Shown here: in pieces, positions 53,197 through 63,110 of the stretch
Position numbering within the stretch: position 1 is the first letter of the stretch
Layout of the letters: every line of letters starts with the position of its first letter
Assembly (NCBI GenBank): GCA_034659075.1
Contig: JAYEGM010000194.1
Coordinates: 1 to 64,000, forward strand
Length of the DNA stretch: 64,000 bases
Direction of reading: 5' to 3'
Source: BMS3Bbin11 sp034659075
GTDB lineage: Bacteria; Pseudomonadota; Gammaproteobacteria; BMS3Bbin11
Notes under the pieces: model-generated
Seen by the model: the letters and a program-made list of their open reading frames with translations, nothing else
Databases searched by the model: none
What the model was told of the DNA's origin: nothing
Made by a program: the position numbers and the translations under genes

Positions 53197-54258
53197 TTGG
53201 GCATTTTCTCAAAAAAATCGAATTCAATTTTAGGGCTGGACATCAGTTCAACGGCCATTAAGGTGGTTGAACTGGAGAAAAGTGGTAATAATTTTCGACT
53301 TCTTCACTATTCGATTGAGTCATTACCGCTAAATGCAGTCACGGAAAACACTATCGCTGACGTTGAGCAGGTAAGTAGCTCAATTACCCGGGCGGTCAAG
53401 CGTTCTGGCGCACGATCCAGAAATGCCGCCACAGCGATTCCTGGTTCACACGTAATAGCAAAACGAATATACATGCCGCATGGTCTGCGTGAAGACGAGC
53501 TTGAGAACCAGATTGCACAGGAAGCAGATCACTATATTCCCTATCCGCTCGATGAAGTAAACATGGATTTCGAAGTGCTTGGGCCATCTGCTGATACACC
53601 AAGTGAAGATGAAATTTTACTTGTGGCCTGCCGAAAAGAAATTGTTGACGATTATGTGGCTGTGCTGGAGGACGCCGGACTGACACCGGTAATACTCGAT
53701 GTTGAATATTATGCAGTCGAGAATGCCTATGAACAGATCGTCCAGGATTTGCCCGGTGGCGGGATGGGAAAATTGACGGCTGTTATGGACTTTGGTGCGA
53801 CAACTCTGCATGTGAATATAATAGAAAATAATCGCTCTATCTATACTCGAAATCACAGTTTTGGAGGTAACCAGCTAACCGAAGAAATTCAGCGTCGCTA
53901 TGGACTCTCTTTCGAAGAAGCGGTTCAGGCGAAGAAAGTAGGTGGTCTGCCTGATAATTATCAACCGGAAATTTTGCGCCCCTTCATGGATGCTATGTGT
54001 CAGGAAGCGATGCGCGGTCTGCAATTCTTTTATTCTTCTTCCCAGCATGACAAAGTTGATAGCATCATGCTTGCGGGTGGTTGTTCGCAGATCCAGGGGA
54101 TTGATGAACTATTGGCCAGTAAAGCCGATCTGCCGGTGGACATTGCGAATCCTTTTTCCAATATGTCCTTATCACCCAAACTGAAGGCCCAAACACTGGC
54201 ACTGGATGCACCATCACTCATGGTGGCGTGCGGTCTGGCTTTAAGGGGGGGCAAGTAG
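53197..54258 (+). CDS. pilM: Type IV pilus inner-membrane platform protein PilM
   Basis: 353 residues from TTG 53197, which has AAGGA five bases upstream; it begins GIFSKKSNSILGLDISSTAIKVVELEK, the usual PilM start. Actin-like ATPase fold: LGLDISSTAIKVVEL (phosphate 1) and VMDFGATTLHVNI (phosphate 2), with LAGGCSQIQGIDELL (adenosine motif). Cytoplasmic; it binds the PilN N-terminus. First gene of the pilMNOPQ operon. Confidence 0.96.
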   Translation: MGIFSKKSNSILGLDISSTAIKVVELEKSGNNFRLLHYSIESLPLNAVTENTIADVEQVSSSITRAVKRSGARSRNAATAIPGSHVIAKRIYMPHGLREDELENQIAQEADHYIPYPLDEVNMDFEVLGPSADTPSEDEILLVACRKEIVDDYVAVLEDAGLTPVILDVEYYAVENAYEQIVQDLPGGGMGKLTAVMDFGATTLHVNIIENNRSIYTRNHSFGGNQLTEEIQRRYGLSFEEAVQAKKVGGLPDNYQPEILRPFMDAMCQEAMRGLQFFYSSSQHDKVDSIMLAGGCSQIQGIDELLASKADLPVDIANPFSNMSLSPKLKAQTLALDAPSLMVACGLALRGGK

Positions 54259-54867
54259 ATGTCACAGCTTAATCTGCTTCCATGGCGTGAACTCCGCCGT
54301 AAGGAAATCGATAAACAGGTTAGAAATATTGCCATTGGCATTGCATTACTAATGGCTGCAGTTGTTGGTTGGGCTTATTTGTATATGAATGGCCTGATTG
54401 AAGAACAGGAGCAGCGAAATTCCTATCTTGAGCAGGAGATAAAAAAGGTCGAGAAAGAATTGCAGGAGGTCAATAAAGTCAAAAAAAGGAAGGCCGACCT
54501 GATATCACGCATGGAAGTGATACAGAAATTACAATCTGACCGGACCAGGATGGTCAAGCTGTTTGATGGCCTGGCAAAGAACCTGCCTAAAGGAATGTAC
54601 CTGACTCTGTTCGAGATCAAGGGGAATGCTATTACCCTGAAGGGATCCGCAGATTCCAATGGCACAATTTCAAAGTTCATGCGCCTGATAGAAGCGTCGG
54701 ATATATTTACTACGCCTAATTTGAATGTAATTAATATCAAAAATGATAAAGGCATACGAGTAAGCAGCTTTACACTTAAATTTAAATTCACTAAAGCCAG
54801 GAAGAAAGCAAAGCCGGAAGAAAAATCGGCGGCTAGTACTCAGGCAAAGGCAGGAGGAGCCAGGTAA
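54259..54867 (+). CDS. pilN: Type IV pilus assembly protein PilN
   Basis: 202 residues. It opens with MSQLNLLPWRELRR, the conserved PilM-binding INLLPWR motif. A membrane helix (about 26-45) and a coiled coil (about 52-80, EQEIKKVEKELQEVNKVKK) come next, then a ferredoxin-like periplasmic domain. Directly follows pilM with no gap. The C-terminus is a low-complexity Lys/Ala tail. Confidence 0.95.
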   Translation: MSQLNLLPWRELRRKEIDKQVRNIAIGIALLMAAVVGWAYLYMNGLIEEQEQRNSYLEQEIKKVEKELQEVNKVKKRKADLISRMEVIQKLQSDRTRMVKLFDGLAKNLPKGMYLTLFEIKGNAITLKGSADSNGTISKFMRLIEASDIFTTPNLNVINIKNDKGIRVSSFTLKFKFTKARKKAKPEEKSAASTQAKAGGAR

Positions 54868-55517
54868 TGCGCGCATCTGACTTTGCTTTCAGAATTGACG
54901 ATATTAAAAATGCTGATATCAATGATCCATCAACCTGGCCGGTGTCGTTGAAAATGCTACTGATTCTTATCGGTGCAGGGGCAATACTGTTTGCCGGGTA
55001 CTGGTACATCATCAAGGACCAGGTCGCCGAGCTTGAGACGCGTGAGCGAAAGGAACAGGCGCTCAAAACAACCTTCCTGGAAAAAAAGAAGCTTGCGATA
55101 AATCTCCCTGCTTATCAGAAGCAGATGGAAGAAATCAGGCAGCGTTTCGGCCTGCTTTTACAGCAATTACCGAACAAGACAGAAGTGCCTGAGTTGTTAA
55201 TTGATATTACCCAGGCAGGTCTTGGGCAGGGGCTGAAGTTTAGCCTTTTTGATCCGGGCAATAAGGCCGTGAAAGATTTTTATGCTGTTTTGCCAATCAA
55301 AGTCAATGCAGATGGAACATATCATCAGTATGGCGAATTCATCAGTGATCTATCTACGCTGTCAAGGATTGTCACGGTAGGTAACGTGAAAATAACCGGC
55401 AAGGGCGGTGCTTTAAAGATGGCAGCTGTTCTGAATACTTACCATTATCTTGATGAGGACAGCATTGTAAGTGCTACACCAAAGAAGAAAAGTAAGAAAG
55501 CGAGGGCAAGAAGATGA
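54867..55517 (+). CDS. pilO: Type IV pilus assembly protein PilO
   Basis: 216 residues. The N-terminus has a short cytoplasmic part with LNDPSTWPVSLK-like residues (INDPSTWPVSLK), one membrane helix (about 29-48) and a coiled coil (VAELETRERKEQ). The periplasmic domain contains LPNKTEVPELLIDITQAGLGQGL. Forms a heterodimer with PilN. The ATG overlaps the pilN stop by one base (TAATG). Confidence 0.95.
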   Translation: MRASDFAFRIDDIKNADINDPSTWPVSLKMLLILIGAGAILFAGYWYIIKDQVAELETRERKEQALKTTFLEKKKLAINLPAYQKQMEEIRQRFGLLLQQLPNKTEVPELLIDITQAGLGQGLKFSLFDPGNKAVKDFYAVLPIKVNADGTYHQYGEFISDLSTLSRIVTVGNVKITGKGGALKMAAVLNTYHYLDEDSIVSATPKKKSKKARARR

Positions 55518-56035
55518 TAAGAAAAATCGCATTCTTAGTTCTGTCATCATTCGTGCTATTGATAACAGCCTGTCAACAGCAGGAGAAAGAGAGCCTCGTA
55601 CAGTTTGTAGCAAATTCGAACAACATGAAGGCAAAAGAGATTGAACCATTGCCAAATATAAAACCCGTGGAACCTTATGCATATAGTGCTCAGGAATTTG
55701 ATGACCCCTTTAATGTAGAAAACCTGAAACCCAGGCGCGTAGTTTCAGCCCGCGCCGGCACGGGACCAGATACCAACCGTCGACGTGAGCCACTGGAAAA
55801 TTATCCACTCGACTCTTTGATGATGGTAGGAACCTTATTCAGAGAAAGCGAAAAGCTGGCAATTATAAAAACGCCTGAAGGGGCTGTTCAAACCGCACAG
55901 GTAGGCAATTATCTTGGACAGAACTACGGAAAAATTATCAGTATTGATGAAAGTAAAATTGTAGTAAAGGAGCAGGTATTAAACTCAGCCGGAACATGGG
56001 TTGGGCGTGATGCAAGTTTAAAAGTTGACCGATAA
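55514..56035 (+). CDS. pilP: Type IV pilus lipoprotein PilP
   Basis: 173 residues. Lipoprotein signal with lipobox ITAC and Cys near residue 20. The beta-sandwich domain contains LENYPLDSLMMVGTL and AIIKTPEGAVQTAQVGNYLGQNYGKI, typical of PilP. Links PilN/PilO to the secretin PilQ. Overlaps pilO by 4 nt. Confidence 0.95.
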   Translation: MIRKIAFLVLSSFVLLITACQQQEKESLVQFVANSNNMKAKEIEPLPNIKPVEPYAYSAQEFDDPFNVENLKPRRVVSARAGTGPDTNRRREPLENYPLDSLMMVGTLFRESEKLAIIKTPEGAVQTAQVGNYLGQNYGKIISIDESKIVVKEQVLNSAGTWVGRDASLKVDR

Positions 56036-56063
56036 GTTGGTACTTCTTATAGAGAGTATGACC

Positions 56064-58733
56064 ATGAATAAGACATCGCATATGAAACATAAAAAACAAA
56101 CCGGCACAGCAATTATTCTTGCAGGGCTACTATGTACATCAGGAATTGAGGCGGCTGAGCTATCAGCATTGCACTGGAAATCCTCGTTAGGCGAAGACGC
56201 TGTTATCGCTATTGTCGATGAAAAGGTAAAGGTGAAAACCTCGGAACTTGATGGAGGCAAACGGTTGCGTGTCAGCTTCCCCTCCACAAGCATGGCAGCG
56301 GACTTAAAGCCACTGTCTGGAATGGGGCTGGTCAAATCAGTCGAAGCGACTAAGGACAGCAAGTCAGTGCAAATTGACCTTGTTACCAGTATCCCTGCTC
56401 ATATCAGTGTTATCTCGGTGCCCGGTGGTTATCGGATCAGTACCGAGCCTGCCGTTAGCACCGCACCCATTGCAAAATCCGGTCCGACAGTCATTCCACT
56501 GGCTATGACCTCTGATATTACCGGGGCAGCGGCAGTTACAGCTGAGCCTGTGGTAGTAGAACCTGCAGCAACAATGTCTTCAGGTGATGAAGCGGTCAGC
56601 TTAAACAAGATCAAGCAAATTACGTTTAGTAGAATTAGCGGTGGGCGTACGCAGGTAAACATTGAGATGGATGCGCGGCCACAGGAACCTGCGGTATTCG
56701 TGACCAAAAACCCGTCCAGGATTGCGATGGACTTTTTTGGTACCCGAAACGGATTAGCTAAAGATACTGTAAAGGCAAGCGAAGGGGTTCTGCACAGCAT
56801 TAATGCCGTAGAAGTGGCCGATCGTACCCGGGTAATCCTCAACCTCGATCGGAATGCAGCGTATCAGACGGAAATAACGGATAGTGGCCTGACGTTGATA
56901 CTTGATCCAGATGCAATCAAAACAGCCTCCGGTGCAACGGCAAAGAGCAGGAAATTCTCAGTCAGCACCAAGACCAGGGCGCATAAAATTGACGGTGTGG
57001 ATTTCAGGCGTGGGCCACAGGGTGAGGGGAATATAACAGTTACCCTGTCTGACCCGGAAGTCGGCATTGATATCGACGACGAGAAAGGCCAGGTAATTAT
57101 TGATTTCAGCAAAACAGCGCTTCATGAGGATCTTGAGCGCCGTCTTGACGTTATTGATTTTGCTACGCCCATCCAGACCATTGATACATTCAGGGAAGGA
57201 TCAGGGACCAGGATGGTGATATCAGTCAATGGCCAGTATGAGCAAATTGCCTATCAGACAGGTAATACCTTTACTGTCAGTGTGCGCCCGTTGACAAAGA
57301 ACGAAATAAAGGAGGAAGACGAATTCGGCTACTCCGGCGAGCGCCTGTCGCTGAATTTCCAGAAGATTGACGTGCGATCCGCACTGCAGGTGATAGCGGA
57401 CTTTACCGGCCTGAATATTGTTACCAGTGACACGGTAAAGGGTAGCTTAACCTTACGCTTGCAGGATGTGCCCTGGGATCAGGCGCTGGACCTAATACTA
57501 AAAACCAAGGGCCTTGCAAAACGTGAAAAAGGGAACGTTGTCTGGATCGCGCCGGCAAAAGAGATCGCCGCACGGGAAAAAGCTGAACTGGAAGCATTGA
57601 AGAAAACGCGCGAACTTGAGCCCCTTATTTCTGAACTAATAGAAATAAATTATGCATCGGCTTCGGATATTGCAAAGTTGTTGAAATCGATCAAGGCAAT
57701 TGACGGTCCGTTCTCGCAGAACACCCAGGGCAACCCATTTTCCTCGGTCTCAGTCAATGATATACCAACAGAATCAAACAGCCTGCTGTCCGAACGTGGC
57801 AGTGTGACGGTTGATGATCGTACGAATACATTGCTGATTCAGGAGACACCCTCAAAAATCAAGGAAATAAGGAAGCTGATTGCCAAGCTTGATCAGCCTG
57901 TAAAGCAGGTATTGATCGAGACACGCATCGTTGAAGCAAGAGACGGTTACAGCAGAACGCTGGGTGTACGCCTGGGGATGCAGAATCTAAACAGCAACTT
58001 TAACCTAGGTAACAGTGACAACTCGGCCGGTGAGGGAATTACTTCTGGTTCTCTGGAAGGCGCGGTAAACATGCATAATGCATTTAATAACCCTACAGAA
58101 GGCGGAGATATTGAAGTAACAGGCGATGGCCTGAACGTCGACCTTGGTTCGGCGGGTCTGGGTAATTTCCTGGCCAGTTCCATTGCTTTCACCCTGGCAA
58201 AATTTGCCGACGGCTATGGTCAGGTGCTTGGTGTTGAACTGCAGGCCTTGCAGGCTGAGGGCAAGGGTAAGCTGATCTCCAGTCCGCGCCTGATTACTGC
58301 CAACAATATGGAAGCACATATTGAACAGGGTCAGGAGCGAATATTTACCACCAATGTCCTTGGTGTGGGCAGCGTAGTTACCAAAAAGGCTGTACTGGGC
58401 TTAACCGTGACACCTCATATCACACCGGATAACAGGATCATCATGGATGTTTTCATAACCAAGGACAGTTTCACCTCTCCAATTGATCCAACCATCGACA
58501 AGAAGGAGATCGAAACCCAGATATTACTGGACCATGGAGAAACGGCTGTAATTGGCGGAATTTTTCAGCAAAATATAGGTGAAGATGTGACGAAAGTACC
58601 GTTATTGGGTGATCTGCCTGTATTGGGTGTGCTTTTCCGGAATAAAAGCATTACCGATCAAAAGACAGAGTTATTGATATTCCTGACTCCAAAAATCATT
58701 ACGCCATCGTTTGGCCTGCTTGGCGGTAGCTGA
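56064..58733 (+). CDS. pilQ: Type IV pilus secretin PilQ
   Basis: 889 residues from ATG 56064; ATG 56058 or a TTG at 56025 inside pilP are alternatives. A signal peptide (to EAAEL) is followed by two AMIN domains that bind peptidoglycan (about 30-115 and 185-280). A third AMIN-like stretch (about 310-420) and the STN and secretin N domains follow (LSLNFQKIDVRSALQVIADFTGLNIV). The C-terminal secretin domain has VPLLGDLPVLGVLFR and ends KTELLIFLTPKII. It forms the outer-membrane pore through which the pilus emerges. Confidence 0.96.
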   Translation: MNKTSHMKHKKQTGTAIILAGLLCTSGIEAAELSALHWKSSLGEDAVIAIVDEKVKVKTSELDGGKRLRVSFPSTSMAADLKPLSGMGLVKSVEATKDSKSVQIDLVTSIPAHISVISVPGGYRISTEPAVSTAPIAKSGPTVIPLAMTSDITGAAAVTAEPVVVEPAATMSSGDEAVSLNKIKQITFSRISGGRTQVNIEMDARPQEPAVFVTKNPSRIAMDFFGTRNGLAKDTVKASEGVLHSINAVEVADRTRVILNLDRNAAYQTEITDSGLTLILDPDAIKTASGATAKSRKFSVSTKTRAHKIDGVDFRRGPQGEGNITVTLSDPEVGIDIDDEKGQVIIDFSKTALHEDLERRLDVIDFATPIQTIDTFREGSGTRMVISVNGQYEQIAYQTGNTFTVSVRPLTKNEIKEEDEFGYSGERLSLNFQKIDVRSALQVIADFTGLNIVTSDTVKGSLTLRLQDVPWDQALDLILKTKGLAKREKGNVVWIAPAKEIAAREKAELEALKKTRELEPLISELIEINYASASDIAKLLKSIKAIDGPFSQNTQGNPFSSVSVNDIPTESNSLLSERGSVTVDDRTNTLLIQETPSKIKEIRKLIAKLDQPVKQVLIETRIVEARDGYSRTLGVRLGMQNLNSNFNLGNSDNSAGEGITSGSLEGAVNMHNAFNNPTEGGDIEVTGDGLNVDLGSAGLGNFLASSIAFTLAKFADGYGQVLGVELQALQAEGKGKLISSPRLITANNMEAHIEQGQERIFTTNVLGVGSVVTKKAVLGLTVTPHITPDNRIIMDVFITKDSFTSPIDPTIDKKEIETQILLDHGETAVIGGIFQQNIGEDVTKVPLLGDLPVLGVLFRNKSITDQKTELLIFLTPKIITPSFGLLGGS

Positions 58734-58761
58734 TGCACTCTGTTTAAGCAGGTTTCTTCAT

Positions 58762-58794
58762 AAAGCACTGTGACCTTGTGGGGCACAGTGCTTT
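58762..58794 (+). terminator. Intrinsic terminator of the pil operon
   Basis: AAAGCACTGTG (58762-58772) pairs with CACAGTGCTTT (58784-58794) with an 11-nt loop, directly continued by eight T (58792-58799). It separates pilQ from aroK, 28 nt after the pilQ stop. Confidence 0.9.
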
Positions 58795-58865
58795 TTTTTG
58801 TCTGTTTATTGTGCTTTTCGGGTTATCATTCGCTTATTAATTAAAAAGTAAAAGAAGTTTTGTAA

Positions 58866-59381
58866 ATGCCAGAAAATATCTTTCTTGTTGGTCCTATGGG
58901 AGTTGGTAAAACAACGATAGGATCTCATCTTGCGCGAAAGCTGAAGTATGATTTTGTTGATTCGGACACCGAAATCGAGAAACGTACCGGTGCATCAATC
59001 AGCCTGATTTTTGATATTGAAGGCGAGGAAGGCTTCCGCAAGCGTGAAGCACAGATGATAGAAGCATTGACCCAAAAGCGGCATATTGTTTTATCTACCG
59101 GCGGCGGCTCGGTGCTTGACGAAATATCAAGGCAGAATTTGCGAAGTAAGGGCTATGTGGTCTACCTTAAAGCCTCTGTGGAGATACTTTATGAAAGACT
59201 GAAAAAGAGCCGGAATCGACCCCTGATGGAAACAGATGATAAAAAAAAGGTCATTGAGGACCTGCTGGCAGAACGTGAACCCCTTTATCTGGCTGTTGCC
59301 GATATTACCATTGCTACCGATGGGCGATCAGCGCAGGATGTCGCGCGAGAAATATATAACCAGTATGAAAAACATGCCTAG
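58866..59381 (+). CDS. aroK: Shikimate kinase
   Basis: 171 residues. Phosphorylates shikimate on the way to chorismate. P-loop GPMGVGKTT (8-16), the shikimate-binding Asp in DSDTEIEKRTG, FRKREAQ and STGGGSV. The LID Arg is in NRPLMET. Cotranscribed with aroB after a 71-bp gap. Chorismate feeds TrpE encoded elsewhere in the window. Confidence 0.96.
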   Translation: MPENIFLVGPMGVGKTTIGSHLARKLKYDFVDSDTEIEKRTGASISLIFDIEGEEGFRKREAQMIEALTQKRHIVLSTGGGSVLDEISRQNLRSKGYVVYLKASVEILYERLKKSRNRPLMETDDKKKVIEDLLAEREPLYLAVADITIATDGRSAQDVAREIYNQYEKHA

Positions 59382-59452
59382 AGCTGGGTTCTGATATGCA
59401 TAACTTATCCGTTACATCGTACTTGCCCTGAAATGTTATCTATCAGCAGAAA

Positions 59453-60535
59453 ATGACGACACTTACCGTAGAACTTGGTGACCGCAGTTATCCGATCTAT
59501 ATAGATAAGGGGTTGCTGGGTGATGCTGGGCTGATCAGGCCCTATATAACAGGTCAACAGGTGATGGTCGTTAGCAATGAAACGGTTGCACCCCTCTACC
59601 TCGACGTACTCTTACAGTCACTCGTCGGACTTCAAGTTTACACACATATATTGCCTGATGGTGAGGAATACAAGAACCTTGATGTTCTTGATGGCATATT
59701 CGATGCCCTGCTAAAGGTGCCGTGTGACAGGAAAACGACGATGATCGCTCTGGGCGGTGGTGTGGTCGGTGATATTACCGGGTTTGCCGCCGCCTGCTAT
59801 CAGCGTGGCGTTCCTTTTATTCAGATACCAACAACATTGCTGGCACAGGTGGATTCTTCTGTCGGCGGAAAGACAGCGGTCAATCATCCACGCGGTAAGA
59901 ATATGATTGGGGCATTTTACCAGCCGCGCTGTGTGATTGCTGATATATCTACGCTGAACACTCTCGATGACAGGCAGTTATCCGCCGGCCTGGCAGAAGT
60001 GATCAAATATGGTTTGATCCGTGATCTGTCGTTTTTCAACTGGCTGGAAAAAAATATTGAGCGTTTACGTCAAAAAGACCCTGCTGCACTTGCCGAGGCC
60101 ATTAGGAGGTCCTGCAACAGTAAAGCGGAAATTGTTGCAGAGGATGAGCTGGAGGGTGGTATACGGGCCCTGCTTAATCTGGGACACACATTTGGCCATG
60201 CCATAGAAGCAGGCATGGGTTACGGCAGCTGGCTGCATGGCGAGGCGGTCGCTACCGGAATGTTAATGGCAGCTGATCTGTCACGGCGTTCGGGATGGCT
60301 CAGCCGTGATGATGTGGCACGTATTGCTGATCTGCTCAAGCGGGCGGGCTTACCTGTCACGCCTCCGGCCGAACTGGATGTCGAGCGCTATCTGCAGCTG
60401 ATGATGGTGGACAAAAAGGTCGATCAGGGTCATATCCACCTGGTGCTGCTGAAAGAGATTGGCAATGCTTTTGTCAGTGATGATTATGATCCTGAGCTGT
60501 TAAGGGAAACACTGGCAAGTCATTCACTTGTCTGA
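59453..60535 (+). CDS. aroB: 3-Dehydroquinate synthase
   Basis: 360 residues. Cyclises DAHP to 3-dehydroquinate, NAD+ and metal dependent. Motifs: LPDGEEYKNL, ALGGGVVGDITGFAAACYQRGVPFIQIPTTLLAQVDSSVGGKTAVNHP, the metal ligands Glu in ELEGG and His in LNLGHTFGHAIE and WLHGEAVATGM. The N-terminal stretch TTLTVELGDRSYPIYI is standard. Followed 12 nt later by dgt. Confidence 0.97.
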   Translation: MTTLTVELGDRSYPIYIDKGLLGDAGLIRPYITGQQVMVVSNETVAPLYLDVLLQSLVGLQVYTHILPDGEEYKNLDVLDGIFDALLKVPCDRKTTMIALGGGVVGDITGFAAACYQRGVPFIQIPTTLLAQVDSSVGGKTAVNHPRGKNMIGAFYQPRCVIADISTLNTLDDRQLSAGLAEVIKYGLIRDLSFFNWLEKNIERLRQKDPAALAEAIRRSCNSKAEIVAEDELEGGIRALLNLGHTFGHAIEAGMGYGSWLHGEAVATGMLMAADLSRRSGWLSRDDVARIADLLKRAGLPVTPPAELDVERYLQLMMVDKKVDQGHIHLVLLKEIGNAFVSDDYDPELLRETLASHSLV

Positions 60536-60547
60536 GAGAATGATCTG

Positions 60548-61696
60548 ATGCAAAAACTGGCGCCCTATAGTGCATTTTCTGAACATGGCAGGGGCCGGCA
60601 GTACACAGAGGATTCTCCCTCGTACCGGTCTGAATTTCAGCGTGATCGGGATCGCATAATTCATTCAGTGGCCTTCCGGCGCCTGGAATACAAAACCCAG
60701 GTCTTCGTCAACCATGAAGGCGATTTATTCCGCACCCGCCTGACCCATTCTATAGAAGTCGCTCAGATCGCAAGATCCATTGCGCGTGAACTGGATTTGA
60801 ATGAAGACCTGACCGAAGCTATTTCTCTGGCACATGATCTTGGGCATACGCCATTTGGGCACAGCGGGCAGGATGCATTAAATGCCTGCATGAAGGATTA
60901 TGGTGGTTTTGAGCATAATTTACAGTCCTTGCGTGTGGTGGATGTGCTGGAGCAGCGATATGCCGAGTTTCCGGGTTTAAACCTTACCTTTGAGACCCGT
61001 GAAGGCGTACTTAAACACTGTTCAAGAAAAAATGCGGCTGGACTGGGTGATGTAGGGCAACGCTTTATTGAGGGTAAATTACCGGGGCTGGAAGCACAGC
61101 TTGCTAATCTCGCTGACAGCATTGCCTATAATAATCATGATGTCGATGATGGCCTGCGGGGTGGCCTGATTACCGTTGAGCAACTTCGTGAGAGCCGTTT
61201 ATTTGCGATCCAGTGCGAGACGGTAAGTAAGGCATATCCATTGCTGGAAGGCCGCAAAATCATCAATGAGACGGTGCGGCGCATGATCAATTACCTGGTT
61301 GTCGATCTGATAGAAACCTCCAGGGCCCGTTTGCTCGACTCGGGTGTTCGCAGTATTGATGAAGTCAGAAATTACCCTGAACCGATATTAATGCACAGCG
61401 ATACCGTGGCAAAAGAGTCACTTGAGCTTAAGCAGTTTCTTCGCCGAAATCTGTATGAGCATTATCGAGTACTGCGTATGAGCAAAAAAGCCGGGAGGGT
61501 TATCCGTGAAATGTTTCAGGCGTTTATGGATGACTATCGCATATTGCCGGCCCAATACCATGAATTGTCAGCGGAACTGCCGGATGATTCAGAAAGTGGG
61601 CGGGCGAGGGTCGTGGCAGACTATATTGCAGGTATGACGGACCGTTTTGCGATCAATGAATACCGCCGGTTATTTGAACCCGGCGAATTGACCTGA
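60548..61696 (+). CDS. dgt: dGTPase-like nucleotide triphosphohydrolase
   Basis: 382 residues of HD superfamily. RLTHSIEVAQIARSIA supplies the metal His, LAHDLGHTPFGHSGQDAL the HD pair, and NNHDVDDGLRGG a further metal site. It hydrolyses dNTPs to nucleoside and triphosphate. The length and sequence are those of the type common in proteobacteria between aroB and other genes, shorter than E. coli Dgt, so substrate preference may be broader than dGTP. Confidence 0.92.
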   Translation: MQKLAPYSAFSEHGRGRQYTEDSPSYRSEFQRDRDRIIHSVAFRRLEYKTQVFVNHEGDLFRTRLTHSIEVAQIARSIARELDLNEDLTEAISLAHDLGHTPFGHSGQDALNACMKDYGGFEHNLQSLRVVDVLEQRYAEFPGLNLTFETREGVLKHCSRKNAAGLGDVGQRFIEGKLPGLEAQLANLADSIAYNNHDVDDGLRGGLITVEQLRESRLFAIQCETVSKAYPLLEGRKIINETVRRMINYLVVDLIETSRARLLDSGVRSIDEVRNYPEPILMHSDTVAKESLELKQFLRRNLYEHYRVLRMSKKAGRVIREMFQAFMDDYRILPAQYHELSAELPDDSESGRARVVADYIAGMTDRFAINEYRRLFEPGELT

Positions 61697-61699
61697 TAG

Positions 61700-63097
61700 A
61701 TGAAATCTGCACATTATGATGTCATTGTAATCGGCAGCGGTCCGGGTGGTGAAGGCGCCGCGATGAAACTGGCCAAAAGTGGCTGCCGGGTTGCTATGAT
61801 TGAACGGGCAGACAGGACCGGCGGCAGCAGCACCCATTGCGGCACCATCCCCAGCAAGGTGTTGCGCCATGCCATACAGGTGTTGGCGGATTACCGCAAA
61901 AACCCCTTATTCAAGGGCGTTACTGAACATATCACCCCCGATTATTCAGCCTTGCTGCACAATGTTGTAAAAGTTATTGATCAGCAGGTGCTGCAGCTTA
62001 ACCGTTACTGTGAGCGCAATCATATAAGGGTCTACCACGGGCATGCGAGTTTTGTTGATCCACATAAGATAAGCATAAGCAGCAGTAAGCAGGATGAAAA
62101 AATACTGACAGCCGATGCTTTTGTTATAGCCACAGGTTCGCGTCCCTATCACCCGCAGGATATTGATTTTGACCATCCACGTATTCATGACAGTACCAGT
62201 ATCTTAAAACTTTCGCAGACGCCGGATTCCCTGAGCATTTACGGGGCTGGCGTCATAGGCTGCGAATATGCCTCTATCTTCTGTAATCTCGATGTTAAGG
62301 TGAACCTGGTCAACACCCGCGACCGGCTTTTATCATTTCTGGATGATGAAATTACCGATGCACTGAGTTATCACCTGCGTGATCAGGGTACGGTGATTCG
62401 ACACAATGAGGAATACGCCAGGGTAGAGACGCAGGATGATGCTGTTATTCTGCATTGCCGTTCAGGAAAAAAAATCAAAACGGCTATGCTGTTATGGGCG
62501 AACGGGCGTACAGGCAACAGTGATAATATGGGGCTGCGGGCGCTGGGTATAGCGATTGATCGCCGCGGCTGCATAGATGTTGATGAAAATTATCAGACTA
62601 AATGTGGGCATATTTATGCCATTGGCGATGTAATTGGTGCGCCCGGACTGGCCAGCGCCAGCTATGATCAGGGGCGATATGTTGCGGCAAGGATTGCTGA
62701 TCCAGAGGTCAACTGGCAGCTGAACAGGGAATTTCCAACCGGCATATACACCAGCCCTGAGATCAGTTCATTAGGAAAAACAGAGCGGGAATTGACGGCA
62801 GAGAATATTCCCTATGAAGTGGGTCAGGCAAATTTCAGCTCGATTGCCCGGGCACAGATCGCTGGCCATACGGTCGGCATGCTAAAGCTGCTCTTTCACC
62901 GGGAAACATTGGAACTGCTTGGTATACATTGTTTTGGTGAACGTGCATCGGAGATAATACATATTGGCCAGGCAGTGATGACACGCCCGGGAAATGGCAA
63001 CACAATTCGTTATTTTACCGAAACAACCTTTAATTACCCGACCATGGCAGAGGCCTATCGTGTGGCAGCCCTGAATGGTTTGAACAGAAACTTTTAA
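61700..63097 (+). CDS. sthA: Soluble pyridine nucleotide transhydrogenase
   Basis: 465 residues. Flavoprotein disulfide reductase fold with FAD motif VIGSGPGGEGAAMKL, NAD motif SIYGAGVIGCEYASIF and the C-terminal dimerisation domain. In the place of the redox CxxxxC is GGSSTHCGTIPSK, which keeps one Cys and the usual Sth pattern, so it is not a dihydrolipoamide dehydrogenase. It moves hydride between NADPH and NAD+. Starts 3 nt after dgt. Confidence 0.93.
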   Translation: MKSAHYDVIVIGSGPGGEGAAMKLAKSGCRVAMIERADRTGGSSTHCGTIPSKVLRHAIQVLADYRKNPLFKGVTEHITPDYSALLHNVVKVIDQQVLQLNRYCERNHIRVYHGHASFVDPHKISISSSKQDEKILTADAFVIATGSRPYHPQDIDFDHPRIHDSTSILKLSQTPDSLSIYGAGVIGCEYASIFCNLDVKVNLVNTRDRLLSFLDDEITDALSYHLRDQGTVIRHNEEYARVETQDDAVILHCRSGKKIKTAMLLWANGRTGNSDNMGLRALGIAIDRRGCIDVDENYQTKCGHIYAIGDVIGAPGLASASYDQGRYVAARIADPEVNWQLNREFPTGIYTSPEISSLGKTERELTAENIPYEVGQANFSSIARAQIAGHTVGMLKLLFHRETLELLGIHCFGERASEIIHIGQAVMTRPGNGNTIRYFTETTFNYPTMAEAYRVAALNGLNRNF

Positions 63098-63110
63098 GGA
63101 GTTAAAAGCT

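Noticed and set aside
61700..63097. Dihydrolipoamide dehydrogenase
   Set aside because: The redox CxxxxC motif is not present; the GTIPSK pattern is that of the soluble transhydrogenase.
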